Source: Pollutimonas bauzanensis
GTDB taxonomy: Bacteria > Pseudomonadota > Gammaproteobacteria > Burkholderiales > Burkholderiaceae_B
DNA: 64,000 bases
Direction: 5' to 3'
Assembly: GCF_900129885.1 (NCBI RefSeq)
Contig: NZ_FQXE01000011.1
Span: 124,001-188,000, forward strand
The stretch's first letter is position 1, and each line of letters begins with the position of its first letter. The position numbers and the translations under genes were made by a program. The notes under the pieces are model-generated. The model saw nothing but the letters and a program-made list of their open reading frames with translations. It had not been told where the DNA came from and searched no databases. Below are positions 39,545 through 52,427 of the stretch, in pieces.

Positions 39545-40963
39545 TTAGGTATCAGTGTCTAATTGAAAATTCCTAACCCGTACCTTGGGTATTTCGATGC
39601 GGGCCACCAGCCCTCCGGGAGGGTGGGATATCAATTCCAGCTGCCCGCCCACCTGGCCCAGGAGGCGTTCCACGATGGCCAGGCCCAGCCCCGCGCCGCT
39701 GACGCCGGTGCGGGCGGATTCGCCGCGCGAGAATGGGCGCAGCAGGCGCTGGATGTCGGTCGGCGCGATGCCGGTGCCGTGATCCTTGACCTCGATGGCC
39801 AGTATATTGCCCTGCTGCCTGGCGGCCAGTTCGATGTGGGCGCGGTCGTCGGCGGGCGTGCGCCCGTAGCGGCGGGCGTTTTCGATAAGGTTGCTGACGA
39901 TGCGCTTGAGGTCGTGCGCGCTGATCTTGGCGTACAGGTTGGGCTCGATGGACGCGGTGAGCGCCCCGCCCAGCGATTCGGTATGGCTGCGCTCGCGTTC
40001 ATACAGATCGCGCAGCACGGATGATACGTCTATTCCCTGTTCCGGCACGGCGCCCGCGGGGCGGGCGTATTCCATGAGCTGGCCTATGCTGTGGTCGATC
40101 TGGCCGAGGTCCTCGTCTATGGCCTGGCGGGTTTCGTCGGTGACATTGCTCATTTCTATTTCGAGGCGCATGCGCGCCAGCGGCGTGCGCAGGTCGTGCG
40201 AAATCCCCGCCAGCATGATTTCCCGGTCGGCCTCGGTCTGGCGGATGTCGCGCGCCATGCGGTTGAAAGCCATATTCATGTCGCGGATCTCGGCCGGGCC
40301 TTTTTCGGGCAGCAGCGAAGGCGTTTCGCCGCGCGCCAGCTGCTGGGCGACCTTGGCCAGCTGAGCCAGCGGCCGGTTGACGAAGCGCACGCTGACCGCG
40401 GCGCCGATGAGGGCCAGCAGCAAGGCGGTGGCGCCCCATCCGAACCATTCGGCGCCCGCAGTCAGGCCTAATTGCTCGCGGTCGAATACCAGCCAGTACT
40501 GGTCATTGTTGATTTCAAAACTGACCCAGACGCCCGGCGCCTGGTTGACCGCCCACATGATATGAGTTTCGGGACCCAGCCTGTCCTTGATTTCGGCCGC
40601 CACATGATTCCAGTAATTGGAATTGGGCAAGGGCTCGAGGACGTCGGTCTTTTCGCGCGGCTGCACCCGCAGGCTTTCCTTGGTGGCGAGGTCGAGCAGC
40701 AGGGCGGGCCGGACGCTGCGCGGCGCATACACCAGGGCCGAGCGCGTAATGCTGACGGCGGTGGTGACGCGCTGCGCCATTTGCGTGGCGCGCGGGCCTT
40801 CCTCCATGCTGAAGAAAACCTGCAGCCACGCGCCCAGGCTGACCAGCATCAGCCCTGCCAGGAGCAGGAATGAGCGGCTGAACAGACCCAGCCGGAAGCG
40901 AGACTTGTTGGGTTTTCTTTGTTTGGGAGCGGGGATGGCCATAACCTTACCCTGCCAGGTCAC
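39545..40963 (-). CDS. envZ: EnvZ/RisS-like sensor histidine kinase
   Basis: Inner-membrane sensor of an OmpR-type two-component system. 472 residues: TM1 (about 28-50), periplasmic domain (51-170), TM2 (172-195), HAMP (about 195-245), HisKA with phospho-acceptor H256 (AGISHDLRTPLARM), then HATPase with N box NLIENARRYG and GTGIAPTD. The GTG at 40963 has AGGA 6 nt upstream. It starts 12 nt after the ompR stop, so they form one operon. In Bordetella the comparable pair is known as RisA/RisS. The stimulus is not evident. Confidence 0.92.
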   Translation of the reverse strand: MTWQGKVMAIPAPKQRKPNKSRFRLGLFSRSFLLLAGLMLVSLGAWLQVFFSMEEGPRATQMAQRVTTAVSITRSALVYAPRSVRPALLLDLATKESLRVQPREKTDVLEPLPNSNYWNHVAAEIKDRLGPETHIMWAVNQAPGVWVSFEINNDQYWLVFDREQLGLTAGAEWFGWGATALLLALIGAAVSVRFVNRPLAQLAKVAQQLARGETPSLLPEKGPAEIRDMNMAFNRMARDIRQTEADREIMLAGISHDLRTPLARMRLEIEMSNVTDETRQAIDEDLGQIDHSIGQLMEYARPAGAVPEQGIDVSSVLRDLYERERSHTESLGGALTASIEPNLYAKISAHDLKRIVSNLIENARRYGRTPADDRAHIELAARQQGNILAIEVKDHGTGIAPTDIQRLLRPFSRGESARTGVSGAGLGLAIVERLLGQVGGQLELISHPPGGLVARIEIPKVRVRNFQLDTDT

Positions 40964-40975
40964 GCCCGTCCTGCC

Positions 40976-41710
40976 TTAATGACCGCCATCAGGCACGAAT
41001 ACATAGCCCAGGCCCCATACCGTCTGGATGAAGACAGGCTTGGAAGGGTTGGGTTCCACCAGCTTGCGCAGACGCGAGATTTGCACGTCCAGGCTGCGGT
41101 CGAAAGCTTCGTATTCGCGGCCGCGGGCCAGTTCCATGAGCTTGTCGCGCGACAGGGGGATTTTCGGATGCCGCGCAAACACCTTGAGCACCGAAAATTC
41201 GCCCGTGGTGATGGGCACCTGTTCGTTGTTGCGGGTAAGCGTGCGCGTCGACAGATTCAGCACGTACGGCCCGAATTCGATGGATTCGTTTTCCTGGCTG
41301 GGGGCGCCGGGATGTTCTTCCGTGCCGCGGCGGCGCAAGATGGCATTGACGCGCGCCAGGAGCTCGCGCGGGTTGAAGGGCTTGGACAGGTAGTCGTCGG
41401 CGCCCATTTCGAGGCCCACGATACGGTCGATTTCTTCCGCCTTGGCGGTAAGGATGATGATGGGGGTGTTGTCGTGCCCGCCGCGCAGGCGCCGACAGAT
41501 GGAAAGCCCATCTTCACCAGGCAGCATCAGATCCAGTACGAGCAGGTCGAAATGCTCGCGCTGCCATAGCTTGCCCATTTCTTTGGCATCTTCGGCTACG
41601 AAAACATTAAAACCCTGTTCCGACAAATACCGGCGCAGCAAGTCACGCAGCCGGGGGTCGTCGTCCACGACGAGAATTTTGCGAGATAGAGATTGGTTTT
41701 GTGTATTCAT
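40976..41710 (-). CDS. ompR: OmpR/RisA-like response regulator
   Basis: Two-domain DNA-binding regulator of 244 residues from the ATG at 41710 (MNTQNQSLSRKILVVDDD). Receiver with D60 (LLVLDLMLPGEDG) and the conserved Lys in LSKPFNP; C-terminal winged-helix Trans_reg_C domain (YEAFDRSLDVQISRLRKLVE, TVWGLGYVFVPD). The open frame continues upstream but lacks similarity. First gene of the two-component operon. Confidence 0.94.
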   Translation of the reverse strand: MNTQNQSLSRKILVVDDDPRLRDLLRRYLSEQGFNVFVAEDAKEMGKLWQREHFDLLVLDLMLPGEDGLSICRRLRGGHDNTPIIILTAKAEEIDRIVGLEMGADDYLSKPFNPRELLARVNAILRRRGTEEHPGAPSQENESIEFGPYVLNLSTRTLTRNNEQVPITTGEFSVLKVFARHPKIPLSRDKLMELARGREYEAFDRSLDVQISRLRKLVEPNPSKPVFIQTVWGLGYVFVPDGGH

Positions 41711-41968
41711 GGGGAAAATGTAACAGGGCTGGGTTAGCCCGTATAGGCCTCGTAGCAAGATATTACACATTAAGTGTTTGGTAGAAAACGCCAGGGCATT
41801 TGCTCTCAAACTTTTATATATCGGCAAGTAACAACTGCGTATTCTAGCCTCAAGAAGCCCGGAACGATACTAGTGTAGGCCCGCAGAATTAAGGCGTCTG
41901 CCCGCCGAATGTCTTACGCAGCCAATTGCCGCGCGCAATGATTTGCGCGGCATGTTTAAAATGGCGCC
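41711..41968. other. Divergent promoter region ompR / tsaB-rimI
   Basis: 258 bp, AT-rich around 41750-41830, as expected for promoters. A 7-bp stem (GCCGCGC at 41928-41934 with GCGCGGC at 41945-41951) would form a leader hairpin 17 nt before the tsaB-rimI ATG. No gene seen. Confidence 0.45.
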
Positions 41969-43213
41969 ATGACTCTACATATTCTAGCGCTCGAGACCTC
42001 GTCCAGTCTTTGCGGGGTGGCTTTGCTGACCCAGGCGGACGGCCGGCTGCAGGTGCGCACGCTCGAGCATGACGCCACGGGCGAGCACGCCGAGCGCCTG
42101 CTGCCGATGGCGGACGATTTGCTGGCGCAGGCCGGCATCGGGCGGTCCGAACTGGCGGCCGTGGCCTTCGGCCAGGGGCCGGGCGGTTTCACCGGCTTGC
42201 GGGTAGCCTGCGGGGTGGCGCAAGGGATGGCATACGCTCTGGATATTCCGGTCATCCCGGTGGTTTCCCTGCTGGCCGTCGCGGCGCGCGACCATCCCGC
42301 CGCGGCGCCATCGGCGCCGATATCGGTGGTGGTGCAGGACGCCCGCATGGGCGAGGTATATCTGGCGGCCTATCTGGCGGACGCCGACGCGGCTTCGGGT
42401 TGGCGCGTGCTCCAGGAGCCGCTGCTGCTGAATGCCGAACACGTCGGCCACTGGCTGGAGCAAACCCTGGCCGGATGGCAGGCCGTCCTGGGCGGGGCGC
42501 CGCCGGTACGCTTGTCCGGCGATGCCTTGCTGGCTTATCCCGCGCTCGCCCGGCTGCGCCTGGCGCAGTCCCGGGTCGAATTGGGGGCGCCTTTGCGGCC
42601 CGATGCGGAAACCATCGCCCGCCTGGCCCTGATAGGCTGGCATACCGGCGGCGGCATCGCGCCGGAATTCGCGGCCCCCCTGTATGTGCGCGACAAGGTG
42701 GCCTACACCACGCTGGAGCGCGAGCATGGCCTGGGGGGCAACCCCAAGGCCGCGGAATTCGCGGTGTCGATCCAGGACATGGCTGGCGAGCACCTTGACG
42801 ACGTGGTGGCCATCGAGCAGTCGGTGCAGTCTTTTCCATGGACGCGCGGCAATTTCGCCGATGGCCTGCGGGCCGGCTACGGGGCCTGGGTGGCGCGGCA
42901 GTCGGGCCGCATTGTCGGTTTCTGCATGGTCATGTTCGCGCCCGATGTCGCCCATGTGCTGGTCATCGCGGTATCGCCTTCATGCCAGAAAAAAGGCATA
43001 GGCACTTTGCTGCTGCGCCATTGCGAGCGCGAGGCGCGCGCGCGCGGCCTGCCCTCCATCGTCCTGGAGGTCAGGCCGTCGAACGAAAATGCGCTGAATT
43101 TCTATCGCCGCCATGGTTTCATGACCCTGGCCGTGCGCAAGGACTACTATCCCGCCGCGCACGACACCCGGGAAGACGCCTGTGTCATGGAAAAAAGGCT
43201 GGCTGCGCTATGA
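41969..43213 (+). CDS. Fused TsaB (t6A biosynthesis) - RimI (ribosomal S18 N-acetyltransferase)
   Basis: One 414-residue frame with two domains. Residues 1-245 are TsaB, the Kae1/TsaD partner needed for N6-threonylcarbamoyl-adenosine in tRNAs (LALETSSSLCGVAL, GQGPGGFTGLRVACGVAQG, LYVRDKVAYTT end). Residues 270-414 are RimI, a GNAT acetyltransferase for the N-terminal Ala of protein S18 (acetyl-CoA loop Q340-KKGIG, LEVRPSNENALNFYRRHGF with Y379). The linker (about 246-268) contains no stop, and no frameshift is apparent. In many relatives the two are adjacent separate genes. Overlaps the next gene by 4 nt. Confidence 0.92.
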   Translation: MTLHILALETSSSLCGVALLTQADGRLQVRTLEHDATGEHAERLLPMADDLLAQAGIGRSELAAVAFGQGPGGFTGLRVACGVAQGMAYALDIPVIPVVSLLAVAARDHPAAAPSAPISVVVQDARMGEVYLAAYLADADAASGWRVLQEPLLLNAEHVGHWLEQTLAGWQAVLGGAPPVRLSGDALLAYPALARLRLAQSRVELGAPLRPDAETIARLALIGWHTGGGIAPEFAAPLYVRDKVAYTTLEREHGLGGNPKAAEFAVSIQDMAGEHLDDVVAIEQSVQSFPWTRGNFADGLRAGYGAWVARQSGRIVGFCMVMFAPDVAHVLVIAVSPSCQKKGIGTLLLRHCEREARARGLPSIVLEVRPSNENALNFYRRHGFMTLAVRKDYYPAAHDTREDACVMEKRLAAL

Positions 43214-44118
43214 CGGCGGGCATGCAATCGAAGGCGCCCGAGCTTAGCGCGCTGCAGATGGCCTGGCTGCAGGAAATCGGCATGGACAAACGCATGCTGG
43301 CCCGCTACGCGGCGGATGCCGGACCCTTCCCGGAGGCCGCCGGGCGGCCGGCGGCGCGGCAGCGTGACACCCCGCCGATACGCGGCGACAAGCCCACGCC
43401 CGCGGCGGGCGCGCAGCCCGCGGCGCCCGGCCTGGTGCGCGCCGCCGCCGTGCTGGCGGGACAGCAGGGGACAGCTGGCGCGCCCGGGCCGGCCGGGGCC
43501 GCCGTGAAAAAGCCGGCTGCCGATGTATCGGCCCCGCCTGCCGCCGCGCCCCGGGATTGGGAGGCCTTGCAGGCGCATATTGCGTCCTGCGAGGTTTGCG
43601 GCTTGCATGCCGGGCGCAGCCAGGCGGTATTCGGCACGGGCGCCGTGCAGTCGCCCGAATGGATGGTGGTGGGCGAAGCGCCGGGCGAGCACGACGACAG
43701 GGTCGGCCTGCCATTCCAGGGCAAGCCCGGGCTGCTGCTGCAGGCCATGCTGGCTTCGATAGGCGTACTGCCGGAATCCGCGGTGTTTTTCACCAATCTG
43801 ATCAAGTGCCGGCCTTTGGGCAATCGCACGCCCAAGCCCGAGGAAATCGCCGCCTGCCTGCCTTATTTGCAGCGCCAGATTGCCTTGCTGAAACCGCGCC
43901 GCATCCTGGTCCTGGGCAAGCTGGCGGCCCAGGCGCTGCTGGGCAGCGACGCCGACCTGGAGCAGCTGCGCGGCCGCGTGCACCATATACGCAGCGAGAC
44001 GGGGGAGGACATCGCCCTGGTGGCCACCTACCACCCGGCATCGCTGTTATTGCGTCCGCAGCACAAGGCCGATGCCTGGCAGGACCTGAATCTGGCCCGC
44101 TCGATCGCCCCCGCCTAG
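43210..44118 (+). CDS. Uracil-DNA glycosylase, family 4 ([4Fe-4S] type)
   Basis: Base-excision repair enzyme removing uracil from DNA. 302 residues from the ATG overlapping the previous stop. Cluster ligands C127, C130, C200 and C216; motif GEAPGEHDDRVGLPFQGKPG and the later TYHPASLL. Residues about 38-112 form a long Pro/Ala/Gly-rich linker before the core, probably disordered. The stop codon lies inside the stem of the terminator. Confidence 0.94.
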   Translation: MTAGMQSKAPELSALQMAWLQEIGMDKRMLARYAADAGPFPEAAGRPAARQRDTPPIRGDKPTPAAGAQPAAPGLVRAAAVLAGQQGTAGAPGPAGAAVKKPAADVSAPPAAAPRDWEALQAHIASCEVCGLHAGRSQAVFGTGAVQSPEWMVVGEAPGEHDDRVGLPFQGKPGLLLQAMLASIGVLPESAVFFTNLIKCRPLGNRTPKPEEIAACLPYLQRQIALLKPRRILVLGKLAAQALLGSDADLEQLRGRVHHIRSETGEDIALVATYHPASLLLRPQHKADAWQDLNLARSIAPA

Positions 44119-44164
44119 CGCCGCGGCGGCGGCCGTTGCCGCGGCGCTAGGCGGGGGAGGTTTT
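44108..44164 (+). terminator. Terminator overlapping the glycosylase stop codon
   Basis: A perfect 20-bp stem (44108-44127 with 44138-44157) around a 10-nt loop, followed by AGGTTTT. The left arm includes the TAG stop of the glycosylase gene. The convergent lplT gene ends at 44163, so it probably serves both directions. Confidence 0.88.
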
Positions 44165-45479
44165 AGGCGTCGCTGTGCTTGAGGGCCTGGCCATGCCCGT
44201 GCTGGCCTATGGTATGTTCCAGGCCCGGGTCGGCGCGGTGATTGCGGCGGTTCCAGTGCATGAATATCAGCATCAGGGCGGCGACCAGCAGGCCGAAGAT
44301 GACGATAATGGCATTGATGGGCAGGTCCAGCCACAGCATGAGGCTGTAGAGCGCCAGCATCAGCAGGATGTTCAATTGTTCGTTGAAGTTCTGCACGGCA
44401 ATGGAGTGCCCGGCCGACAGCAGTACATGGCCGCGGTGCTGCAGCAGCGCATTCATGGGCACGACGAAAAAGCCCGACAGCCCGCCTATCAGCAGCAGGA
44501 CGCTGTAGACCGCCCATCGCTCATGGACAATAGGCATGAGCATCACGGCAAAGCCCATGACCACGCCCACGGGCAGGACCGACAAGGCGCGCTTGAGCGG
44601 CACGCGGCCGGCCAGTATGGACCCGGCCACGGTTCCCAGGGCCGCCACGCCCATCAGCACCGAAGCCTGGTCCAGGCGATAGCCCAGGTGCCGCGCGCCC
44701 CATTCTATGACGATGAATTGCAGCGTGGCGCCCGCGCCCCAGAACAGGGTGGTCACCGCCAGCGATATCTGGCCGATCTTGTCGCGCCACAGTATCCGTA
44801 CGTATCCGGTGAAGTCGCGCACGAGCTTGACGGGGTTGGTTTGCTGCCTGGGATAGCGCACATTGGTGCGCGGTATCAGCAAATTGGAGGCGGCGGCCAG
44901 TAAATACACCACGCCGATGACCAGGATGGCCGCTTCGGTGCGGGTCTGCACCAGATGGCTGATCCAGGGCTGGGCCAGCAAGACGTCGGATACGGCGGGG
45001 TTGATCAGCACGCCGCCCAGGACCGTGCCCACGATAATGGACAGCACCGTAAGCCCTTCTATCCAGCTATTGCCCTTGACCAGAAGTTCGGGCGGCAGCA
45101 TTTCGGTGACAATGCCGTACTTGGCCGGGGAATAGGCCGCCGCGCCGATGCCGACCAGGGTATAGGCGCAGAACACCAGGAACAGCTGTTCAGGGTGATC
45201 CAGCCCGAAGCTTTGACAGCCGAACATCAGCAGACAGCCGCACACCTTGATGGCATTGGTGATGAACATGACCCGGCCTTTCGGGAAGGCGTCGGCAAAG
45301 GCCCCCACGAACGCCGCCAGGGCCACATAAGCCAGGGCGAACCACCACTTCATCATGGGCGCCATCCAGTCGGGCCCCTGCAAATCGGCTATCAGCGCTA
45401 TGGCGGCTATAAGCAATGCATTGTCCGCCACGGACGAAAGCGCCTGGGCTACCATGACCAGATAAAAGCCTTTTTTCAA
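44163..45479 (-). CDS. lplT: Lysophospholipid transporter LplT (MFS)
   Basis: Major-facilitator protein that flips lysophospholipids to the inner leaflet for reacylation. 438 residues, 12 predicted helices. The family-typical start KKGFYLVMVAQALSSVADNALLIAAIAL, the YSPAKYGIVTEMLPPELLVKGN loop and NQWxx-type helix endings are recognisable. The C-terminus is His-rich. No aas acyltransferase gene is adjacent here. Confidence 0.9.
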   Translation of the reverse strand: MKKGFYLVMVAQALSSVADNALLIAAIALIADLQGPDWMAPMMKWWFALAYVALAAFVGAFADAFPKGRVMFITNAIKVCGCLLMFGCQSFGLDHPEQLFLVFCAYTLVGIGAAAYSPAKYGIVTEMLPPELLVKGNSWIEGLTVLSIIVGTVLGGVLINPAVSDVLLAQPWISHLVQTRTEAAILVIGVVYLLAAASNLLIPRTNVRYPRQQTNPVKLVRDFTGYVRILWRDKIGQISLAVTTLFWGAGATLQFIVIEWGARHLGYRLDQASVLMGVAALGTVAGSILAGRVPLKRALSVLPVGVVMGFAVMLMPIVHERWAVYSVLLLIGGLSGFFVVPMNALLQHRGHVLLSAGHSIAVQNFNEQLNILLMLALYSLMLWLDLPINAIIVIFGLLVAALMLIFMHWNRRNHRADPGLEHTIGQHGHGQALKHSDA

Positions 45480-45737
45480 TGGGAAGTCTCGATTGGGTGG
45501 TTAGTTGAGAGCCGAAGCAAGCCGATAGCGAAAAATGTTAGTGAGTATAACTTCGGCGCAGCACTGAAACAAAAAATGATAGCGCAGTTTTATTTTGGGG
45601 CATCGGCCCCCCGGCGGGTGCGTTATCATACGAGAAGATTGCAGCCGGGAATTCCAGGCCCGGTTTCCGGGCCGTTTTGATAGCCGCGTCCATGCCGTCG
45701 GCGTGTCGCCCCATCCCCTTTCTATTGCTCGCTTATT

Positions 45738-48700
45738 GTGCGTCTGACCCAAATAAAACTTGCCGGTTTCAAATCTTTTGTCGAACCGACGGTGATTCCC
45801 ACGCCCAGCCAATTGGTCGGCGTGGTGGGGCCCAATGGCTGCGGCAAGTCCAATATCATCGACGCGGTGCGCTGGGTGCTGGGCGAAACCAAGGCTTCGG
45901 AACTGCGCGGCGAGTCCATGCAGGACGTCATCTTCAATGGCTCGGGCCATCGCAAGCCCGCGGCCAGGGCCTCGGTCGAACTGGTTTTCGACAACACCGA
46001 TGGCCGCGCGGTCGGCCAATGGAGCACCTACGCCGAAATCGCCGTCAGGCGCGTGCTGACGCGCGATGGCGCCAGCAGCTACTACGTCAACAACCAGCAG
46101 GTGCGCCGGCGGGATATCCACGACATCTTCCTGGGCACGGGGCTGGGGTCGCGCGGCTACGCCATCATCGGCCAGGGCATGATCAATCGCCTGATCGAGG
46201 CGCGGCCTGAAGAACTGCGTGTTTTCCTCGAAGAGGCCGCCGGCGTGTCGCGCTATAAAGAGCGGCGGCGCGAAACCGAGAGCCGTCTGGGCGACACCCG
46301 TGAGAATCTGCTGCGCGTCGAAGACATCTTGCGCGAACTGGGCAGCCAGCTCGAGAAACTGGAAGCGCAGGCCCAGGTCGCCCAGCAATATCGCGCCCTG
46401 CAGGAAGAGGGCGAGCAGAAGCAGCATGCCCTGTGGCTGCTGAAGGAAAGCAACGCCCGGCAGGAACAGCAAAGCCGGTCTCTGGCGATAGAACAGGCCC
46501 AGACCGAGCTCGAGGCGGCCACGGCCAGCCTGCGCGCCGGCGAGTCGGCCCTGGAATCGCGGCGCCAGGCCCATTACGCGGCCGGCGACGCCGTGCACGC
46601 GGCCCAGGGCCTGCTGTTCGAGGCGGGCGCGCAAGTCAGCCGCCTGGAAGCCGAGATCCGCCACGTGGTGGATTCGCGCAACCGCCTGCAGGCGCGGCGC
46701 ACGCAGTTGCAGGGGCAGTTGCAGGAATGGGGCGACCAGCAGGCCCATTGCACCGAGCAGATCGCCCAGGCCGAGGCCGACCTCGAAGCCGCCGCCGCGC
46801 GCACCGAAGAATTCCGCGCCACCGCCGAAGACGCCCAGGCACGCCTGCCCGATATCGAAAGCCAGGTGAGGCTGGCCGCGGCCTCGCGCGACGAAATGCG
46901 CGGCGTGCTTGCCCGCGTCGAACAGGAACTGGCGCTGGCGGCCCAGACCCAGCGCGACGCCGACCGCCAGATGCAGGCCCTCGAGCTGCGCAAAGAGCGG
47001 CTGGACCAGGAACTGCGCAGCCTGAATGCGCCCGATCCCGAAAACATCGCCCGCCTTGCCGGCGATAGCGCCGCGATGCAGGAACAGTTGCAGGAGGCTC
47101 AGGGCCAGCTGATCGAACTCGAGGACCGGCTGCCGGAACTGGATGAGCAGCGCCGCAAGGCGCAGGCGGCTTCGCAGGAAGAGTCGCAGGCGGTGGCGCG
47201 GCTGGATGCGCGCCTCGCCGCCTTGAGCAAGCTGCAGGACGATGTGCAGAAGCAGGGGGCCCTCGAACCCTGGCTGGCGCGCCATGAATTATCGCGCCTG
47301 GGCCGCTTGTGGCAAAAGCTGCATATCGAGGAGGGCTGGGAAACGGCGCTTGAAGCCGTGCTGCGTGAACGCATGGCCGGCCTCGAAGTGCGCCAGCTCG
47401 AACATGCCCGGGCGTTCGCCGGCGATGCCCCGCCGGCGCGCCTGGCGTTCTACCAGGTGCCGCCGGCGGCCGCCGCCAGTCCGCCGCCGGCGGGTTTCGA
47501 GCCCTTGGCCGCCCTGCTGCGCCTGACCGATCCCGACCTGCGCACTCTGCTGAACGACTGGCTGCGCGATGTATACGTCTGCGCCGATATCGCCAAGGCC
47601 TTGTCCTTGCGGGCCGGACTCCCGCCGGGCGGCCTCTATGTGGTCAAGGAAGGGCATATGGTGGATGCGCACAGCGTGCGCTTCTATGCCGCCGACTCCG
47701 AGCAATCCGGCCTGCTGGCCCGCCAGCAGGAAATCGAGAACCTGAAGCGCGACCTGAAAGGGCGGCAATTGGTCGCCGACCAGGCGCTGGCGGCGGTAAG
47801 CCGCGCCGAAAGCGCGTGGCAGCAGGTATCCCAGGCCCTGGCCCCGGCCCGCCAGCGGGTGTCCGAGCTGACCAGGCGCCTGCATGACGTGCAACTGGAG
47901 CATTCCCGGCTGCAGCAGCAGGCCGAGCAATCCGGCGAGCGCGCCGCGCGCATCCGCGAAGACCTCGCCGAAATCGCGCTGCATGGCGAAGAGCTGCTGG
48001 CCGGCAAGGAAGAGGCCGAAGCGCGCTTCGAAGCGCTGGATATGCAATTGGGCGAACATCAGACGCTTTTTTCCGATGCCGAGATCTCCGGCGAGGACCT
48101 CGCCCTGCAGGCCGACAAGGCGCGCCAGCACCTGCGCGATCTCGAACGCGCCGTGCATGAATCCGAATACGCGGAGCGCGCCCTGCAGACACGCATCGCC
48201 GATCTCAAGCGCAATCTGCAGCTGGCCGCCGACCAGGCCAGGCGCGCGGGCGCCGAACTCGACGGTTTGCAGGGCGAACTGTTCGAGCTGGACGCCTCGG
48301 CTTCGCAGGCGGGGCTGCAGGACGCCCTGGAATTGCGGGCCGAGCGCGAAGAAGCCCTCAACCTGGCGCGCATCGAACTGGACAATCTGGCCGCCCTGCT
48401 GCGCGGCGCCGATGAAGAGCGCCTGACGCTGGAGCGCTCGCTGGAGCCGCGCCGCGCCCGCATCATGGAACTGCAGCTGCAGGAGCAGGCGGCCCGCCTG
48501 GCCGTCGAGCAGTTCGCCGAACAGCTGGATGCGCAGCAGGTCGACCGCGCGGCATTGCGCGAGCTACTGGCGCAATGGCCGCAAGAATGGCAGCGGACCG
48601 CCTGGCTGCAATCCGAGGTGCAAAGGATTTCGCGCGTGGTCGAGGGCCTGGGCCCGGTCAACCTGGCGGCGCTCGATGAATTGAATACCTCGCGCGAGCG

Positions 48701-49262
48701 CAAGAGCTTCCTGGATGCGCAGCACCAGGACCTGACCTCCGCGATCGAAACCCTGGAAGACGCCATTCGCAAGATAGACCGCGAAACGCGCGACCTGCTC
48801 CAGGATACCTTCGACAAGGTCAACGGCCATTTCGGCGAATTGTTCCCGCGCCTTTTCGGCGGCGGCGAAGCCCGCCTCACGGTCACCGGCGATGAAATCC
48901 TCGACGCCGGGGTGCAGGTCATGGCCCAGCCTCCGGGCAAGCGCAACAGCACCATACACCTGCTGTCGGGCGGAGAAAAGGCGCTTACCGCCACGGCGCT
49001 GGTGTTCGCCTTGTTCAAGCTGAATCCGGCTCCTTTCTGCCTGCTCGATGAAGTCGATGCGCCGCTCGATGACGCCAATACCGAGCGCTACGCCAATCTG
49101 GTCAGCAACATGAGCGAACAGACGCAGTTCCTGTTCATTTCGCACAATAAGATCGCCATGCAGATGGCCAAGCAGCTGGTAGGCGTTACCATGCAGGAGC
49201 AGGGCGTATCGCGCATCGTGGCGGTGGATATCGATTCGGCCCTGCAGCTGGCTGAAATCTGA
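45738..49262 (+). CDS. smc: Chromosome segregation protein SMC
   Basis: Condensin ATPase that compacts and aligns chromosome arms. 1174 residues. Walker A GPNGCGKS at 31-38, coiled coil from about 170 to 500, hinge (about 515-660, with GLYVVKEGHMVDAHSVRFY), second coiled coil, then signature LSGGEKALTATALVFALF and Walker B CLLDEVDAPLDDANTERY. The start is GTG at 45738, no strong ribosome site. A 258-bp divergent region separates it from lplT. Followed by zipA and ligA. Confidence 0.97.
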   Translation: MRLTQIKLAGFKSFVEPTVIPTPSQLVGVVGPNGCGKSNIIDAVRWVLGETKASELRGESMQDVIFNGSGHRKPAARASVELVFDNTDGRAVGQWSTYAEIAVRRVLTRDGASSYYVNNQQVRRRDIHDIFLGTGLGSRGYAIIGQGMINRLIEARPEELRVFLEEAAGVSRYKERRRETESRLGDTRENLLRVEDILRELGSQLEKLEAQAQVAQQYRALQEEGEQKQHALWLLKESNARQEQQSRSLAIEQAQTELEAATASLRAGESALESRRQAHYAAGDAVHAAQGLLFEAGAQVSRLEAEIRHVVDSRNRLQARRTQLQGQLQEWGDQQAHCTEQIAQAEADLEAAAARTEEFRATAEDAQARLPDIESQVRLAAASRDEMRGVLARVEQELALAAQTQRDADRQMQALELRKERLDQELRSLNAPDPENIARLAGDSAAMQEQLQEAQGQLIELEDRLPELDEQRRKAQAASQEESQAVARLDARLAALSKLQDDVQKQGALEPWLARHELSRLGRLWQKLHIEEGWETALEAVLRERMAGLEVRQLEHARAFAGDAPPARLAFYQVPPAAAASPPPAGFEPLAALLRLTDPDLRTLLNDWLRDVYVCADIAKALSLRAGLPPGGLYVVKEGHMVDAHSVRFYAADSEQSGLLARQQEIENLKRDLKGRQLVADQALAAVSRAESAWQQVSQALAPARQRVSELTRRLHDVQLEHSRLQQQAEQSGERAARIREDLAEIALHGEELLAGKEEAEARFEALDMQLGEHQTLFSDAEISGEDLALQADKARQHLRDLERAVHESEYAERALQTRIADLKRNLQLAADQARRAGAELDGLQGELFELDASASQAGLQDALELRAEREEALNLARIELDNLAALLRGADEERLTLERSLEPRRARIMELQLQEQAARLAVEQFAEQLDAQQVDRAALRELLAQWPQEWQRTAWLQSEVQRISRVVEGLGPVNLAALDELNTSRERKSFLDAQHQDLTSAIETLEDAIRKIDRETRDLLQDTFDKVNGHFGELFPRLFGGGEARLTVTGDEILDAGVQVMAQPPGKRNSTIHLLSGGEKALTATALVFALFKLNPAPFCLLDEVDAPLDDANTERYANLVSNMSEQTQFLFISHNKIAMQMAKQLVGVTMQEQGVSRIVAVDIDSALQLAEI

Positions 49263-49304
49263 TGGCGGGCATGCATAAACATTTGGTGATACGGCGGACT
49301 GACA

Positions 49305-52417
<3,113 letters not shown>

Positions 52418-52427
52418 CTGCGGTATG

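Noticed and set aside
42838-43209. Upstream extension of the uracil glycosylase frame
   Set aside because: It lies inside the RimI domain in another frame; the ATG overlapping the previous stop begins the conserved protein.
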